Shown piece after piece: positions 1 through 8,803 of a stretch of DNA of 64,000 nt; positions within the stretch are counted from its first letter, which is position 1, and every line of letters starts with the position of its first letter. The notes beneath the pieces are model-generated. The model saw only the letters and a program-made list of their open reading frames with translations. It ran no database searches and was not told the DNA's origin. Where the stretch lies: the NCBI RefSeq assembly GCF_018987235.1, contig NZ_CP072197.1, forward strand, positions 372,001 to 436,000. The letters are read 5' to 3'. The stretch comes from Lactobacillus crispatus (GTDB lineage: Bacteria; Bacillota; Bacilli; Lactobacillales; Lactobacillaceae). The position numbers and the translations under genes are program-made.

Positions 1-8
1 TGTTAGCC

Positions 9-1433
9 GTGAGAGTTTATAATACACTGACGCGTAAAAAAGAAGAATTTAAGCCATTAGTTCCAGGACATATCAGCATGTATGTCTGTGGACCAACGGT
101 GTATAACTATATTCACATTGGTAATGCCAGAAGCGCAATTGCTTTTGACACCATTAGACGCTATTTTGAATATAAGGGTTATGACGTTAAGTATGTTTCT
201 AACTTTACTGATGTTGATGACAAGATGATCAACGAAGCGAGAGCTGAAAAAACGACTGTACCCAAATTGGCTGAAAAGTTTATCAATGCTTTTTTGGCTG
301 ATACGACAGCGCTAAACATTGAGACGGCGACTTTGCATCCCCGTGCAACTCATGAAATTAATGACATTATCACTTTTGTTAAAAGCCTAATTGACAATGG
401 CTATGCTTATGAAGTAGACGGCGATGTTTATTATCGTGCCAAAAAGTTTAAGCATTACGGTCAGTTAAGTGATCAAAATATTGAACAGCTTGAAGAGGGT
501 GCTTCAGAGCACATTAACGATACAGAACAAAGCCGCAAAGAAGATCCAATCGATTTTGCTTTGTGGAAGGCGCAAAAGGAACCCGATGAAATTGCTTGGG
601 ATTCACCATGGGGCAAGGGACGGCCAGGCTGGCATATTGAATGTTCTGTCATGAGTACCAAATATTTAGGCGATACGATCGATATTCATGGTGGTGGTCA
701 AGACCTTGAATTTCCGCACCATGAGAATGAAATTGCACAAAGTGAAGCTAAGACCGGGAAAAAGTTTGTTAATTATTGGCTGCATAACGGTTTTGTAACT
801 GTCGGTAAAGATCAGGAAAAGATGTCTAAATCACTGCACAATTTCGTAACAGTGCACGATATTTTAAGGGAAGTTGATCCGCAAGTACTGCGCTTCTTCA
901 TGGCTAGCGTACAATATCGCCGCCAAATTAACTATTCTGCTGAAAATTTAGCACAAGCAGCTACAATTTTAGATCGCTTTAAAAATACTTTGACTAATAT
1001 TAATTACCGTCTAGCAGATGATACAGCTAGTGAAGAATCAGCCGAATTAGCACAGGCGATTATGGCAACTAACGAAAAATTTGAACAGGCGATGGACGAT
1101 GACTTTAATGTCCAAAATGCTTTAACAGCTATCTATGATTTGTTGCCTGTAGTCAATGCCAACGCTAATGCTGCTAGAGCTGACAAGCAAGAATTGCAAA
1201 AGTTTAAAGAGAAATTAGCTAGTTGGTTATTAGTGTTTGGCGTGGATACTAATAAGCTTTGCGTTAAAAATGCTGGCTCCAATGACGATGAAATTGACGC
1301 TTTAGTTAAAAAGCGTGATGAGGCTCGAGCAAATAAAGATTGGGCAACTAGTGATCAAATTCGTGATCAATTAAAGGAAATGGGGATCACTATTCAAGAT
1401 ACCCCACAAGGAACTAGGTGGACTCGTGACTAA
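9..1433 (+). CDS. cysS: cysteinyl-tRNA synthetase
   Basis: Class I aminoacyl-tRNA synthetase that charges tRNA-Cys in the cytoplasm. The HIGH-type signature is visible as YIHIGNAR near residue 37, and the KMSKS loop as KMSKSLHN in the middle of the protein. The zinc-site context ([22 protein letters not shown]) is present. At 474 residues it has the usual family length. The GTG at 9 is taken as the start, but the frame is open to the window edge, so the true start may lie upstream. The stop overlaps the next gene, mrnC, by 8 bp, indicating an operon. Confidence 0.95.
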   Translation: MRVYNTLTRKKEEFKPLVPGHISMYVCGPTVYNYIHIGNARSAIAFDTIRRYFEYKGYDVKYVSNFTDVDDKMINEARAEKTTVPKLAEKFINAFLADTTALNIETATLHPRATHEINDIITFVKSLIDNGYAYEVDGDVYYRAKKFKHYGQLSDQNIEQLEEGASEHINDTEQSRKEDPIDFALWKAQKEPDEIAWDSPWGKGRPGWHIECSVMSTKYLGDTIDIHGGGQDLEFPHHENEIAQSEAKTGKKFVNYWLHNGFVTVGKDQEKMSKSLHNFVTVHDILREVDPQVLRFFMASVQYRRQINYSAENLAQAATILDRFKNTLTNINYRLADDTASEESAELAQAIMATNEKFEQAMDDDFNVQNALTAIYDLLPVVNANANAARADKQELQKFKEKLASWLLVFGVDTNKLCVKNAGSNDDEIDALVKKRDEARANKDWATSDQIRDQLKEMGITIQDTPQGTRWTRD

Positions 1434-1869
1434 AATAAAAAAACTAACGGAAGAGGATGTTAATCCGGATACTTTAAATGGACAAACTTTAGCCTATTTA
1501 GGGGATGCAGTGTATGAAGTAATTATTCGCAGACACCTAGTTAAAGGCGGTATCGTTAAACCACAAGTATTGCAGCGTGAAGCGACTCACTATGTTTCAG
1601 CTAAAGCACAAGCTGCGTTGGTAACTAAGATGCAAGATGAAGAAATGTTAACGGATGATGAATTAGCTGCTTTTCGTCGTGGACGTAATGCTAAAAGTCA
1701 TACTAAGGCTAAGAATACTAGCTTGAAAACATACCAATTATCAACAGGCTTTGAAGCAATGATTGGTTATCTTGATTTACTGGGGAAAAATGATCGAGTG
1801 GCAGACTTAAGCAAGTGGTGTATTGATACTGTAGAAGAGGACGGGCTGAAAAATTATGACTTCAAATAA
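1426..1869 (+). CDS. mrnC: Mini-ribonuclease 3 (23S rRNA maturation)
   Basis: A 147-residue RNase III-like catalytic domain without a dsRNA-binding domain, as in MrnC, which trims 23S rRNA precursor ends in Firmicutes. The motif [16 protein letters not shown] near residue 22 carries the acidic RNase III signature. The GTG start lies inside the end of cysS, and the stop overlaps the start of rlmB. The order cysS-mrnC-rlmB is the conserved Firmicutes arrangement and supports the assignment. Confidence 0.93.
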   Translation: MTKIKKLTEEDVNPDTLNGQTLAYLGDAVYEVIIRRHLVKGGIVKPQVLQREATHYVSAKAQAALVTKMQDEEMLTDDELAAFRRGRNAKSHTKAKNTSLKTYQLSTGFEAMIGYLDLLGKNDRVADLSKWCIDTVEEDGLKNYDFK

Positions 1870-2611
1870 AGATTTTGTCTTTGGACGCCATGCCGGACTT
1901 GATTATTTAAAAACACAAAGTGCCGACAAGATTAATAAGGTTTTTTTGCAACACGGTGTACAAGAAGAATTTGCTAATCAAGTTTATAGTTTAGCTAAAA
2001 AAAAGCGTTTAGTTGTTCAAGACGTGCCTAAAAATAAGCTTGATCGTTTGGTTGCTGGTGGCAATCACCAAGGTCTAGTTTTAGCAATTTCTAGCTTTGA
2101 ATATGCAGATTTAGATCAATTGCTGGACAAGTATGATGCAGAAGGTAAAGAACCATTTTTATTAATGTTGGATTCTATTGAAGACCCTCACAATCTGGGA
2201 TCAATTTTGCGTTCAGCCGATGCTACCGGCGTTGACGGGATCATTATTCCTAAGCGTCACGCGACTGGCTTAACTTCGGTAGTAGCTAAAACATCTACAG
2301 GAGCAATTGATTATGTGCCAGTAGCGCGCGTTAATAATTTAGTTCAAACTACTAAAGAACTGAAGAAACGCGGTTACTGGGTCTTTGGAACTGATATGGC
2401 AGGTACTGATTATCGTGAATGGAATGCCCAAGGCAAGACTGTACTGGTAATTGGTAACGAAGGTAAAGGCATCGCCCCATTACTTAAAAAGCAGATGGAT
2501 CAAACTATTACTTTGCCAATGGTTGGTCACGTACAATCCTTAAATGCTAGTGTGGCAACCGGGGTATTGCTTTATCAAGCTTATAATAGTAGAAATCCAT
2601 TAGTAAAATAA
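1856..2611 (+). CDS. rlmB: 23S rRNA (guanosine-2'-O-)-methyltransferase RlmB, TrmH/SPOUT family
   Basis: SPOUT-class RNA 2'-O-methyltransferase of 251 residues. An N-terminal L30e-like substrate-binding domain (FGRHAGLDYLK) is followed by the trefoil-knot SAM domain with its three motifs: SIEDPHNLGSILRSAD, VIGNEGKGI and SLNASVA. The ATG at 1856 overlaps mrnC by 14 bp. It is the last gene of the operon, followed by a strong terminator. The family modifies G2251 of 23S rRNA. The exact target is inferred from family and context. Confidence 0.92.
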   Translation: MTSNKDFVFGRHAGLDYLKTQSADKINKVFLQHGVQEEFANQVYSLAKKKRLVVQDVPKNKLDRLVAGGNHQGLVLAISSFEYADLDQLLDKYDAEGKEPFLLMLDSIEDPHNLGSILRSADATGVDGIIIPKRHATGLTSVVAKTSTGAIDYVPVARVNNLVQTTKELKKRGYWVFGTDMAGTDYREWNAQGKTVLVIGNEGKGIAPLLKKQMDQTITLPMVGHVQSLNASVATGVLLYQAYNSRNPLVK

Positions 2612-2615
2612 ACAG

Positions 2616-2651
2616 AAAGTAGACAAAAGTGTGAGTTTTGTCTACTTTTTT
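2616..2651 (+). terminator. Rho-independent terminator after rlmB
   Basis: A perfect 13-bp inverted repeat (AAAGTAGACAAAA / TTTTGTCTACTTT) with a 7-nt loop and a T run directly follows the rlmB stop. Confidence 0.93.
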
Positions 2652-2744
2652 AGATACATAAAGCTCATTTCTGTCCATTAAACATGTGTTTTCTTCTCAA
2701 ACTCAGGGGATAGTCTGTATTCTTTGAGGTGGAGGATAAATTGA

Positions 2745-3290
2745 ATGATTAATGAAGAGAAGCTGATTAAGAAAGTACGGGCAGGAGATGACCAAGCTTT
2801 AGAAAAATTGTTTCATTTATATGAGCCGTTAGTAAATTCAATCGTGAAGCAATTCTATTTGCATCATTATGATCGCAAAGATTGGGATCAAGAGGCAATG
2901 ATTGTTTGTTATGAAGCAGCACTAGTTTTCTCGCCTCAAAAGGGAAAATTTAGCAGTTTATATAAAACTAAATTGTTTAATCATGCACGGACCCTGGTAC
3001 GTTACAATATGGCACGTCGCAGGCAAATCTATAGTCAATCGATTCCGCTAGAAAAGGCGGACATTCAAGGAAGCGTGAATGAACCATGCCGCTCTGAATT
3101 ATCGATTCCAGTTGATGAGACTTACAATAATTTTGTTAATAGCTTGTCACACGTTGAATTAATTGCATTATTAACCATAATTGGCGAGATAAGTACAGAG
3201 TATGCGATTGATCATCTAAATATTGAAGCAATGAAGCTGGTCAGAGCTCGAGCACGAACTTTACAGAAAATGCGGAAAGTGCTTTTTTGA
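2745..3290 (+). CDS. sigma-70 family factor, SigH/ComX-like
   Basis: A 181-residue protein with the plan of a short alternative sigma factor. Region 2 is KVRAGDDQALEKLFHLYEPLV...DWDQEAMIVCYEAALVF, and a C-terminal helix-rich region 4 ends RARARTLQKMRKVLF. The location after cysS-mrnC-rlmB is where SigH/ComX-type genes commonly occur in lactobacilli. A strong RBS (GGTGGAGG) precedes the ATG. It may direct competence or DNA-uptake genes, but region 4 is weakly conserved and no target promoter is visible here. The family call is firm; the role is inferred. Confidence 0.75.
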   Translation: MINEEKLIKKVRAGDDQALEKLFHLYEPLVNSIVKQFYLHHYDRKDWDQEAMIVCYEAALVFSPQKGKFSSLYKTKLFNHARTLVRYNMARRRQIYSQSIPLEKADIQGSVNEPCRSELSIPVDETYNNFVNSLSHVELIALLTIIGEISTEYAIDHLNIEAMKLVRARARTLQKMRKVLF

Positions 3291-3353
3291 TAGCTGATCA
3301 AAAGAAAGTGCGGTATAATAAGTAATGTAGAATATTTTAGGAGGTAATTTAAG

Positions 3354-3572
3354 ATGGCAGACGAAATTATTAAGACTGCATTGTTAGACCGTCACATGAA
3401 GGAAGCTTTTGACTGGAGTGATTCAGATATGCCAGTTAGAGATGCCCTTTGGGACTACTTTATGGAAAAGAATGGTAGAGATACCATGAAGACGGAAGAA
3501 GATATGCTTCCATTTTTGAAAGACTCAGACGATAAAATCGAAGCCTTCGTTAACGAAAATCTTAAGAAGTAA
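3354..3572 (+). CDS. small acidic conserved hypothetical protein
   Basis: A 72-residue soluble, acidic protein ([20 protein letters not shown]...) with no signal peptide or membrane segment. A good RBS (AGGAGG, 11 nt upstream) and two downstream hairpins show a self-contained transcription unit. A TATAAT sits at 3314-3319, but no well-spaced -35 is seen. I do not recognise a function. Confidence 0.75.
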   Translation: MADEIIKTALLDRHMKEAFDWSDSDMPVRDALWDYFMEKNGRDTMKTEEDMLPFLKDSDDKIEAFVNENLKK

Positions 3573-3602
3573 ATCCGACTAAAAAACAATGTTCTACGCA
3601 CC

Positions 3603-3626
3603 GTGGTCACGCATAGTTTTGACCAC
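3603..3626 (+). other. hairpin preceding the 3631 terminator
   Basis: A perfect 7-bp stem (GTGGTCA / TGACCAC, 10-nt loop) without a T run, 5 nt upstream of the true terminator. It may stabilise the 3' end of the small upstream mRNA. Confidence 0.5.
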
Positions 3627-3630
3627 TAAG

Positions 3631-3660
3631 ACAGCTACCTTCTCCGGTGGCTGTTTTTTT
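3631..3660 (+). terminator. Rho-independent terminator
   Basis: A 9-bp stem (ACAGCTACC / GGTGGCTGT, one T-G pair) followed by eight Ts ends the small hypothetical gene. Confidence 0.88.
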
Positions 3661-3688
3661 ATACTAAAATTAAGAAAGAATTTTAAAG

Positions 3689-5197
3689 ATGAAATATATA
3701 ATTGGCATAGACATAGGAACTACTGCGACTAAAGGTGTGTTGTATGGCGAAGATGGAAGTGAAGTAGCTAAATTGGCAATTTCCTATCCATTGATTCAGG
3801 AAGAAGCGGGGCAGGCTGAAGAAGATCCACAGCTTATTTTTGACGCGGTACAGAAAATGATTTATCAATTAAGTCAGAAAGCATCTGGTAAAATTTTGGC
3901 AATTTCTTGGTCTAGTCAGATGCACAGCTTAATTGGCTTAGGTGAAAATAATGAGTTACTGACAAACAGCATTACTTGGGCAGATAATCGTAGTAGTGAT
4001 GTAGTGCAGCGGGCAAAAAAGTCGGGCTGGGCAAGAATGATTTATCAGCAAACGGGGATGCCGCCACATCCGATGGCACCAGTGTATAAATTGCTGTGGC
4101 TTAAAGAAGAACAGCCAACACTTTTTGCACAAGTAAAAAAATGGATTAGTATCAAAGAATATATTATTTGGCGCTTAACTGGAAAAATATTAACTGATAC
4201 AACTATGGCTGCTGGCAGTGGAATGATGAATTTAAAAACGCTGACCTGGGATGAAAAGATATTGGCTCAGATTGGGCTAGATCAAGCTCAATTGCCGACA
4301 ATTGCTGATCAACAATCTACTGTGGGTAAAATTATTCCAGAATATCGTGCTAAATTGGGTTTAAATGATGAAACTCAAATCGTTTTGGGCGCAAGCGATG
4401 GGTATTTGTCAACGATTGGTGTCGGCGTTTTGGATGAGAAAGATTTTGCATTGAATGTTGGCACTTCTGGTGCGGTTAGAGTAATTGCACCGAAGGCAAT
4501 TGTTGATCAAAAGAATCGCTTTTTCTGTTACCCTGTTGACGCCAAACATTATTTGCTTGGCGGCCCTGTAAATAATGGTGGAATTGTGTTCGATTGGGCC
4601 AGAAAAACAATTTTTGGCCCAGATGAAACGGCAGAGTACGTCTTAAATGTGGCACAAACTGCTCCGGCTGGAAGTAATGGATTGTTGTTTCATCCTTATC
4701 TTGGTGGTGAACGAGCTCCAATTTGGAATGCTCAAGCACGTGGATCTTTTGTTGGCTTGACGCGAAATCACACTAAACCGCAGATGGCTAGAAGTGTTTT
4801 GGAGGGAATTGTTTTTAACTTGCTTGGCGCCTCTCAAGGATTGCTTGATCAAGTGGGACAGCCTCAAGCTTTACGTGTTACTGGTGGCTTTGTGCAAAGT
4901 GATTTTGTTAGACAATTAATCGCGGACATTTTTAACTTACCAGTGATTGTAATTAAAAATGAGCAGTGTGGTACCCTAGCAGCTATGTTTTTAGCTAAAA
5001 CTGCATTAGAAGATAAGCCAGACCTGGAAAAGATTAAAAAGCGTACTGCCGAAAGCCAAGTTTATTTTCCAAATCCCCAAAATGTAGCGATTTATCAAGA
5101 ATTGATTCTCGTTTATCGAAAAATTGAGCATGAACTTGAAGCCTCTTATGAAGATTTGGCTCAGTTTCAAGATAAGCATCCACAGAAATTTGAGTAA
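3689..5197 (+). CDS. gntK: gluconate kinase, FGGY carbohydrate kinase family
   Basis: A 502-residue FGGY kinase that phosphorylates a sugar or sugar acid with ATP, most likely gluconate for the pentose phosphate/phosphoketolase route. The N-terminal IGIDIGTTATKG is the phosphate-1 motif. The central LGASDGYLSTIGVG and C-terminal LRVTGGFVQSDFVRQLIADIF are the adenosine-binding and FGGY signatures. It stands alone without a gluconate permease next to it, so the substrate is inferred from overall resemblance to GntK of lactobacilli. Xylulose or another sugar is possible. Confidence 0.85.
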   Translation: MKYIIGIDIGTTATKGVLYGEDGSEVAKLAISYPLIQEEAGQAEEDPQLIFDAVQKMIYQLSQKASGKILAISWSSQMHSLIGLGENNELLTNSITWADNRSSDVVQRAKKSGWARMIYQQTGMPPHPMAPVYKLLWLKEEQPTLFAQVKKWISIKEYIIWRLTGKILTDTTMAAGSGMMNLKTLTWDEKILAQIGLDQAQLPTIADQQSTVGKIIPEYRAKLGLNDETQIVLGASDGYLSTIGVGVLDEKDFALNVGTSGAVRVIAPKAIVDQKNRFFCYPVDAKHYLLGGPVNNGGIVFDWARKTIFGPDETAEYVLNVAQTAPAGSNGLLFHPYLGGERAPIWNAQARGSFVGLTRNHTKPQMARSVLEGIVFNLLGASQGLLDQVGQPQALRVTGGFVQSDFVRQLIADIFNLPVIVIKNEQCGTLAAMFLAKTALEDKPDLEKIKKRTAESQVYFPNPQNVAIYQELILVYRKIEHELEASYEDLAQFQDKHPQKFE

Positions 5198-5200
5198 AAC

Positions 5201-5226
5201 AAAAAAGACGCATTGCGTCTTTTTTT
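5201..5226. terminator. bidirectional terminator between convergent genes
   Basis: AAAAAAGACGCA and TGCGTCTTTTTT form a 12-nt inverted repeat with A and T runs on either side. It serves both the + strand kinase gene and the - strand DXS-like gene. Confidence 0.9.
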
Positions 5227-5243
5227 CATAGATTGATTAACTA

Positions 5244-6989
5244 TTAAGCATTTTCAATATCTTCAACAATCTGATCAACTGTCATACGATTGTCTTTCAA
5301 AATTTCTTTCAAAGGTACTTGATCAGTATAGACACGTTTTTGGCCGTAGTTGAGTACTTTAATATCCTTGTCGCCAAGGTAGGAAGCTACTTTTTCACCA
5401 AAACCGCCGTCCAAAATATTGTCTTCAATAGTAACAATAACTTTGTTTTCTTGAGTCAATTTGTCTAAAGCGGCAGTGTCTAAAATATTAGCAGAAACTG
5501 GATTTACTAAGCTAGCACCTGTCTTTTCAGCCACCTTTTTACCTAGCATATCGTACATATCACCTAACGCTAAAACAGCAACATCTTTACCTGGTTTAAT
5601 GTCGTACTTGATTTCTGAATAGTCAACAGCAGTAATTTCTTTACCTTCAGGAACATCTTTGGTAGGCATCTTAATTGCTACAGGATGCTTCTTTTGCTTA
5701 ATAGCCCATTCCATCATTGCCTTTTCTTCGGCTAAGTTAGTTGGAGCAAGGTAGATCCAGTTAGGCAAGTTAGAAATCATTACTTGATCAAACACACCTA
5801 GGTGAGTCTTACTTGTGCCAGAAATCCCACCACCAGCAACCATCATTACAACTGGTAAATCATTAGCGGCAACATCGTGTGATAATTGATCAAATGCACG
5901 TTGCAAGAAGGTTGAATTTTCAAATAAAACTGGAGTTGCACCTTCCTTAGCCATTCCGGCAGCGAAGGCAACGGATTCTTGTTCAGCAATTCCTACATCA
6001 TGGTAGTTTTCAGGATATTTGTTTTTAATTCTGTCTAAGCCGAAAACGCCGGGAATTGCGGCATTGATAGCCATGATCTTTTCACCATTATTGATGTGAT
6101 CTTCAAGAACATCGAGTGCAATAGAGCTAGCGGTCGGACCTTCAGGCATTGCTACTGTCGTCTTGTCAGTCTTTAAATCGAATGGCATTACCCAGTGGTG
6201 TGCTTCTTCGTTGTCGATTGCAGGTTGATAACCTTTGCCCTTGAGAGTGTTGATATGAAGCAAAATAGGGTGATCAACATTTTTAACTGCTTTAAAAGCA
6301 TCGATCATTGATTGGATATCATTACCATCTGCGACATAACGGTAATCAAAGCCCATTGCAGTAAATGGATTTTCTTTGGTTTCACCATTAGAATCACGTA
6401 GTTTCTTTAAAGCAGTAACTAAGCCACCGACGTTATCATCAATTGACATCTGATTGTCGTTTACCACTACAACTAAGTTATGCTTTTCAATTGCAGCATT
6501 GTTTAGCCCTTCATAAGCAAGGCCACCGGTCATTGAACCATCACCAATTAAGGCCATGATGTTTTCATGTTTGCCCATTAAATCGCGTGCTTTAGCCATC
6601 CCAGTTGCTAAGGCAATTGAGGTAGATGTGTGACCGACGGCGTAATAGTCATATGGGCTTTCATCAGGGTTGCTATATGGAGTTACATCTTCATAGTGGT
6701 CTGGATCAAGCCAAGCGAGTGCACGTCCAGTTAACATTTTGTGCGGGTAAGTTTGGTGGGAAACATCCCAGACAATCTTGTCCTTTGGTGCATCAAAAAC
6801 ATAGTGATAAGCAATTGTAGCTTCAACGATTCCTAAGTCGGGACCTAGGTGACCACCTTCAGCGGCATCTTTTTCTAAGATTAGAGTCCTAATTTCACTG
6901 GCTAACTTTTCCATTTCTGGAAGAGATAATTTTTTTAAATCAGCAGGACCAGAAATTTTATTCAATAGATATTCAGGATGTTTATTCAT
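5244..6989 (-). CDS. DXS-like thiamine-diphosphate enzyme with altered substrate pocket
   Basis: A 581-residue transketolase/DXS-superfamily protein. The thiamine-diphosphate parts are intact: GGHLGPDLGIVE with the catalytic-region His, IALIGDGSMTGGLAYEGLNNA (GDG...N Mg site), and DVGIAEQESVAFAAG with the essential Glu. It is about 40 residues shorter than E. coli DXS. Positions that bind the glyceraldehyde-phosphate part in DXS are changed: YDQ is FDQ, DRAG is AGGG, GADGxTH is GTSKTH, and RYPRG is KMPTK. Lactobacilli normally make isoprenoids by the mevalonate route, so a true DXS role is doubtful. The RBS is AGAAAGGA. Confidence 0.8.
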   Translation of the reverse strand: MNKHPEYLLNKISGPADLKKLSLPEMEKLASEIRTLILEKDAAEGGHLGPDLGIVEATIAYHYVFDAPKDKIVWDVSHQTYPHKMLTGRALAWLDPDHYEDVTPYSNPDESPYDYYAVGHTSTSIALATGMAKARDLMGKHENIMALIGDGSMTGGLAYEGLNNAAIEKHNLVVVVNDNQMSIDDNVGGLVTALKKLRDSNGETKENPFTAMGFDYRYVADGNDIQSMIDAFKAVKNVDHPILLHINTLKGKGYQPAIDNEEAHHWVMPFDLKTDKTTVAMPEGPTASSIALDVLEDHINNGEKIMAINAAIPGVFGLDRIKNKYPENYHDVGIAEQESVAFAAGMAKEGATPVLFENSTFLQRAFDQLSHDVAANDLPVVMMVAGGGISGTSKTHLGVFDQVMISNLPNWIYLAPTNLAEEKAMMEWAIKQKKHPVAIKMPTKDVPEGKEITAVDYSEIKYDIKPGKDVAVLALGDMYDMLGKKVAEKTGASLVNPVSANILDTAALDKLTQENKVIVTIEDNILDGGFGEKVASYLGDKDIKVLNYGQKRVYTDQVPLKEILKDNRMTVDQIVEDIENA

Positions 6990-7101
6990 TATTATGTCCT
7001 TTCTAACAAGTAGTTACACTTATTATAGATAAGCAAAAATCAAAATAAAAATATTTAGTTGTAATTGAGCTCGATTACTTTTAGTAATGTAAATCAGATT
7101 A

Positions 7102-7131
7102 TTGACGTAGGAAGGGACAACAGTATAAAAT
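7102..7131 (+). promoter_or_regulatory. promoter for rpmG-secE
   Basis: TTGACG at 7102-7107 and TATAAA at 7124-7129 with 16 bp spacing (or TAAAAT at 7126 with 18 bp), about 45 bp upstream of rpmG. Confidence 0.7.
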
Positions 7132-7174
7132 ACTGAGTAAGTATGTGTTTTTATAAAAGTTTGGAAGTGAGATT

Positions 7175-7324
7175 ATGGCAGTGAAAAAAGCAGCCTTAGC
7201 CTGCAGTGTTTGTGGGTCACGCAACTACTCAATCACCGCAAGTAAGAATCGCACTCAGCGACTTGAACTTCAAAAGTTTTGCAAACATTGCGGTAAGAAG
7301 ACATTGCATAAGGAAACGAGGTAA
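7175..7324 (+). CDS. rpmG: 50S ribosomal protein L33
   Basis: A 49-residue L33. It begins [18 protein letters not shown] and holds two CxxC pairs (CSVC, CKHC), so it is the zinc-binding form. The order rpmG-secE-nusG is the standard one in Firmicutes. It is shorter than 60 residues, so simple ORF lists miss it. The RBS GGAAGTGAG precedes the ATG. Confidence 0.93.
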   Translation: MAVKKAALACSVCGSRNYSITASKNRTQRLELQKFCKHCGKKTLHKETR

Positions 7325-7333
7325 ATAAAGCTA

Positions 7334-7504
7334 ATGATTAAGTTTTTTAAGAGTGTTGGTCATGAAATGAAATTGGTTAAATGGCCATCCGCAAAGCAAA
7401 ATAGACGTGATACAGCAACTGTTATTACTAGTTCAATTTTATTTGCGGCATATTTAGGTGCACTTGACTGGCTCTTCACTTGGTTGACTCAAAGATTAAT
7501 GTAA
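7334..7504 (+). CDS. secE: preprotein translocase subunit SecE
   Basis: A 56-residue single-span membrane subunit of the SecYEG channel. The conserved amphipathic segment EMKLVKWPSAKQNRRDT precedes the transmembrane helix (VITSSILFAAYLGALDWLFTWL). It starts 10 bp after the rpmG stop, and nusG follows. The small size and position between L33 and NusG are typical. Confidence 0.92.
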   Translation: MIKFFKSVGHEMKLVKWPSAKQNRRDTATVITSSILFAAYLGALDWLFTWLTQRLM

Positions 7505-7537
7505 TTGCTAGCAGAATTAGAAATTATCAGCGATTCA

Positions 7538-7546
7538 TGCTATAAT
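7538..7546 (+). promoter_or_regulatory. extended -10 element upstream of nusG
   Basis: TGCTATAAT is a TGn-extended -10 with only a weak -35 (TTAGAA at about 7517). A transcript from here would begin a few bases before the 7562 hairpin. Confidence 0.45.
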
Positions 7547-7561
7547 ATTGACAGCTAAAAG

Positions 7562-7585
7562 AAAACCTCTGTGGGAGGTTTTTTT
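7562..7585 (+). terminator. Rho-independent terminator / leader hairpin between secE and nusG
   Basis: An 8-bp stem AAAACCTC / GAGGTTTT with a 5-nt loop running into seven Ts, 28 bp before the nusG start. It ends the rpmG-secE transcript or attenuates read-through into nusG. Confidence 0.8.
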
Positions 7586-7612
7586 GTTTACCTAAAATTT
7601 AAGGAGAAAAAT

Positions 7613-8170
7613 ATGGTCGAAACAGCACAAAAGAAATGGTACGTTTTGCATACTTATTCAGGCTATGAAGACAAGGTTAAGTCAGACTTGTTGTCACGTG
7701 CACAAAGCATGGGGATGCAAGACTACATTTTCCGTGTAATGGTTCCAGAAGAAGAAAAAGTAGAAACCGTTCGCGGCAAGAAACAAGAAATTGAAGAAAA
7801 GATTTTCCCAGGATATGTTTTAGTTGAAATGGTAATGACTGATGAAAGTTGGTTCATCGTTAGAAACACACCTAATGTAACTGGGTTCGTTGGCTCACAC
7901 GGTGGTGGTTCTAAGCCATCACCACTTCTTGATGAAGAAGTAACGCGTTTGCTTAAGAATCAAGGTCAACCTGCTAAGAAACCAGTAGCTAACTTTGATA
8001 TTGGCGAATCAGTAACTATTACTGAAGGTGCATTTAATGGCATGGTAGGTAAGATTACTGATATTCAACCAGATAAGTACAAATTATACGTATCAGTTGA
8101 CATGTTTGGTCGTGCGACTACTGCTGAACTTGATTATGATCAAGTTAAGAAGCTTGACGAAAACGAATAA
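7613..8170 (+). CDS. nusG: transcription termination/antitermination factor NusG
   Basis: A 185-residue NusG. The NGN domain (KWYVLHTYSGYEDKVKSDL...FPGYVLVEM...VRNTPNVTGFVG) is followed by a KOW domain (GESVTITEGAFNGMVGKITDI). The frame is open upstream to a GTG at 7571, but the ATG at 7613 has the RBS AAGGAG and gives the normal family length. It binds RNA polymerase and controls pausing and coupling to ribosomes. Confidence 0.95.
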   Translation: MVETAQKKWYVLHTYSGYEDKVKSDLLSRAQSMGMQDYIFRVMVPEEEKVETVRGKKQEIEEKIFPGYVLVEMVMTDESWFIVRNTPNVTGFVGSHGGGSKPSPLLDEEVTRLLKNQGQPAKKPVANFDIGESVTITEGAFNGMVGKITDIQPDKYKLYVSVDMFGRATTAELDYDQVKKLDENE

Positions 8171-8235
8171 TATTTAGAATTTTTAGTTGTAATTGTACCC
8201 AAACGATGTTATTCTAATACGGTACGTTTATTATT

Positions 8236-8274
8236 GTGGGAGGAGAAAAAAGGAAAATTCTCCATTTTAACCGC
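8236..8274 (+). promoter_or_regulatory. probable ribosomal protein L1 binding site in the rplK leader
   Basis: GTGG (8236-8239) can pair with CCGC (8271-8274). Inside it GGAGAA (8242-8247) pairs with TTCTCC (8258-8263), leaving GA on one side and ATTTTAA on the other. This outer stem, asymmetric loop and inner stem is the plan of the L1 autoregulatory mRNA site. The same plan recurs before rplA. Confidence 0.6.
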
Positions 8275-8300
8275 ATCACGGAATCAAGGAGGTTTTGACC

Positions 8301-8726
8301 GTGGCAAAGAAAGTTATTAACGTAGTTAAGTTACAAATCCCAGCTGGCGCTGCTACCCCAGCACCTCCAGTTGGTCCTGCATTGGGTCAAGCTGGTATTA
8401 ACATTGTTGGTTTTACTAAGGACTTCAATGCTAGAACCGCTGACCAAAAGGGCATGATTATCCCTGTAGTTATTACTGTATATGAAGATCGTTCATTCGA
8501 ATTCATTACTAAGACTCCACCAGCACCAGTTCTTTTAAAGCAAGCTGCTAAGATCCAAAAGGCTTCTGGTGAACCTAATACCAAGAAGGTTGGTAAGGTA
8601 ACCAAGGACCAAGTTAAGGAAATTGCCGAGACTAAGATGAAAGACCTTAACGCTGCTGATGTTGAAGCTGCTATGCGCATGGTTGAAGGTACCGCTAGAA
8701 GTATGGGTATCGAAGTCGAAGACTAA
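8301..8726 (+). CDS. rplK: 50S ribosomal protein L11
   Basis: A 141-residue L11 with the N-terminal [20 protein letters not shown] stretch and the [13 protein letters not shown]-terminus. An in-frame TTG lies at 8295, but the AAGGAGG at 8286-8292 is only 2 nt from it and 8 nt from the GTG at 8301, so GTG is the start. L11 forms the GTPase-associated centre with 23S rRNA and L10/L12. Confidence 0.96.
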   Translation: MAKKVINVVKLQIPAGAATPAPPVGPALGQAGINIVGFTKDFNARTADQKGMIIPVVITVYEDRSFEFITKTPPAPVLLKQAAKIQKASGEPNTKKVGKVTKDQVKEIAETKMKDLNAADVEAAMRMVEGTARSMGIEVED

Positions 8727-8751
8727 TCCTGTTATTTAGGTAATAAATTAG

Positions 8752-8783
8752 GTGGGAGAGTTAAGAGAAGCTCGTTTGACCAC
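8752..8783 (+). promoter_or_regulatory. probable ribosomal protein L1 binding site before rplA
   Basis: GTGG (8752-8755) pairs with CCAC (8780-8783), and inner GAG (8758-8760) with CTC (8771-8773). GA lies on the left and GTTTGA on the right of the asymmetric loop. The layout matches the element before rplK. Confidence 0.6.
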
Positions 8784-8803
8784 ATATACAAGGAGGAAAT
8801 CAC

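Noticed and set aside
7548..7553. TTGACA as a -35 for nusG
   Set aside because: The position 17 bp downstream lies in the terminator stem and has no -10-like sequence.
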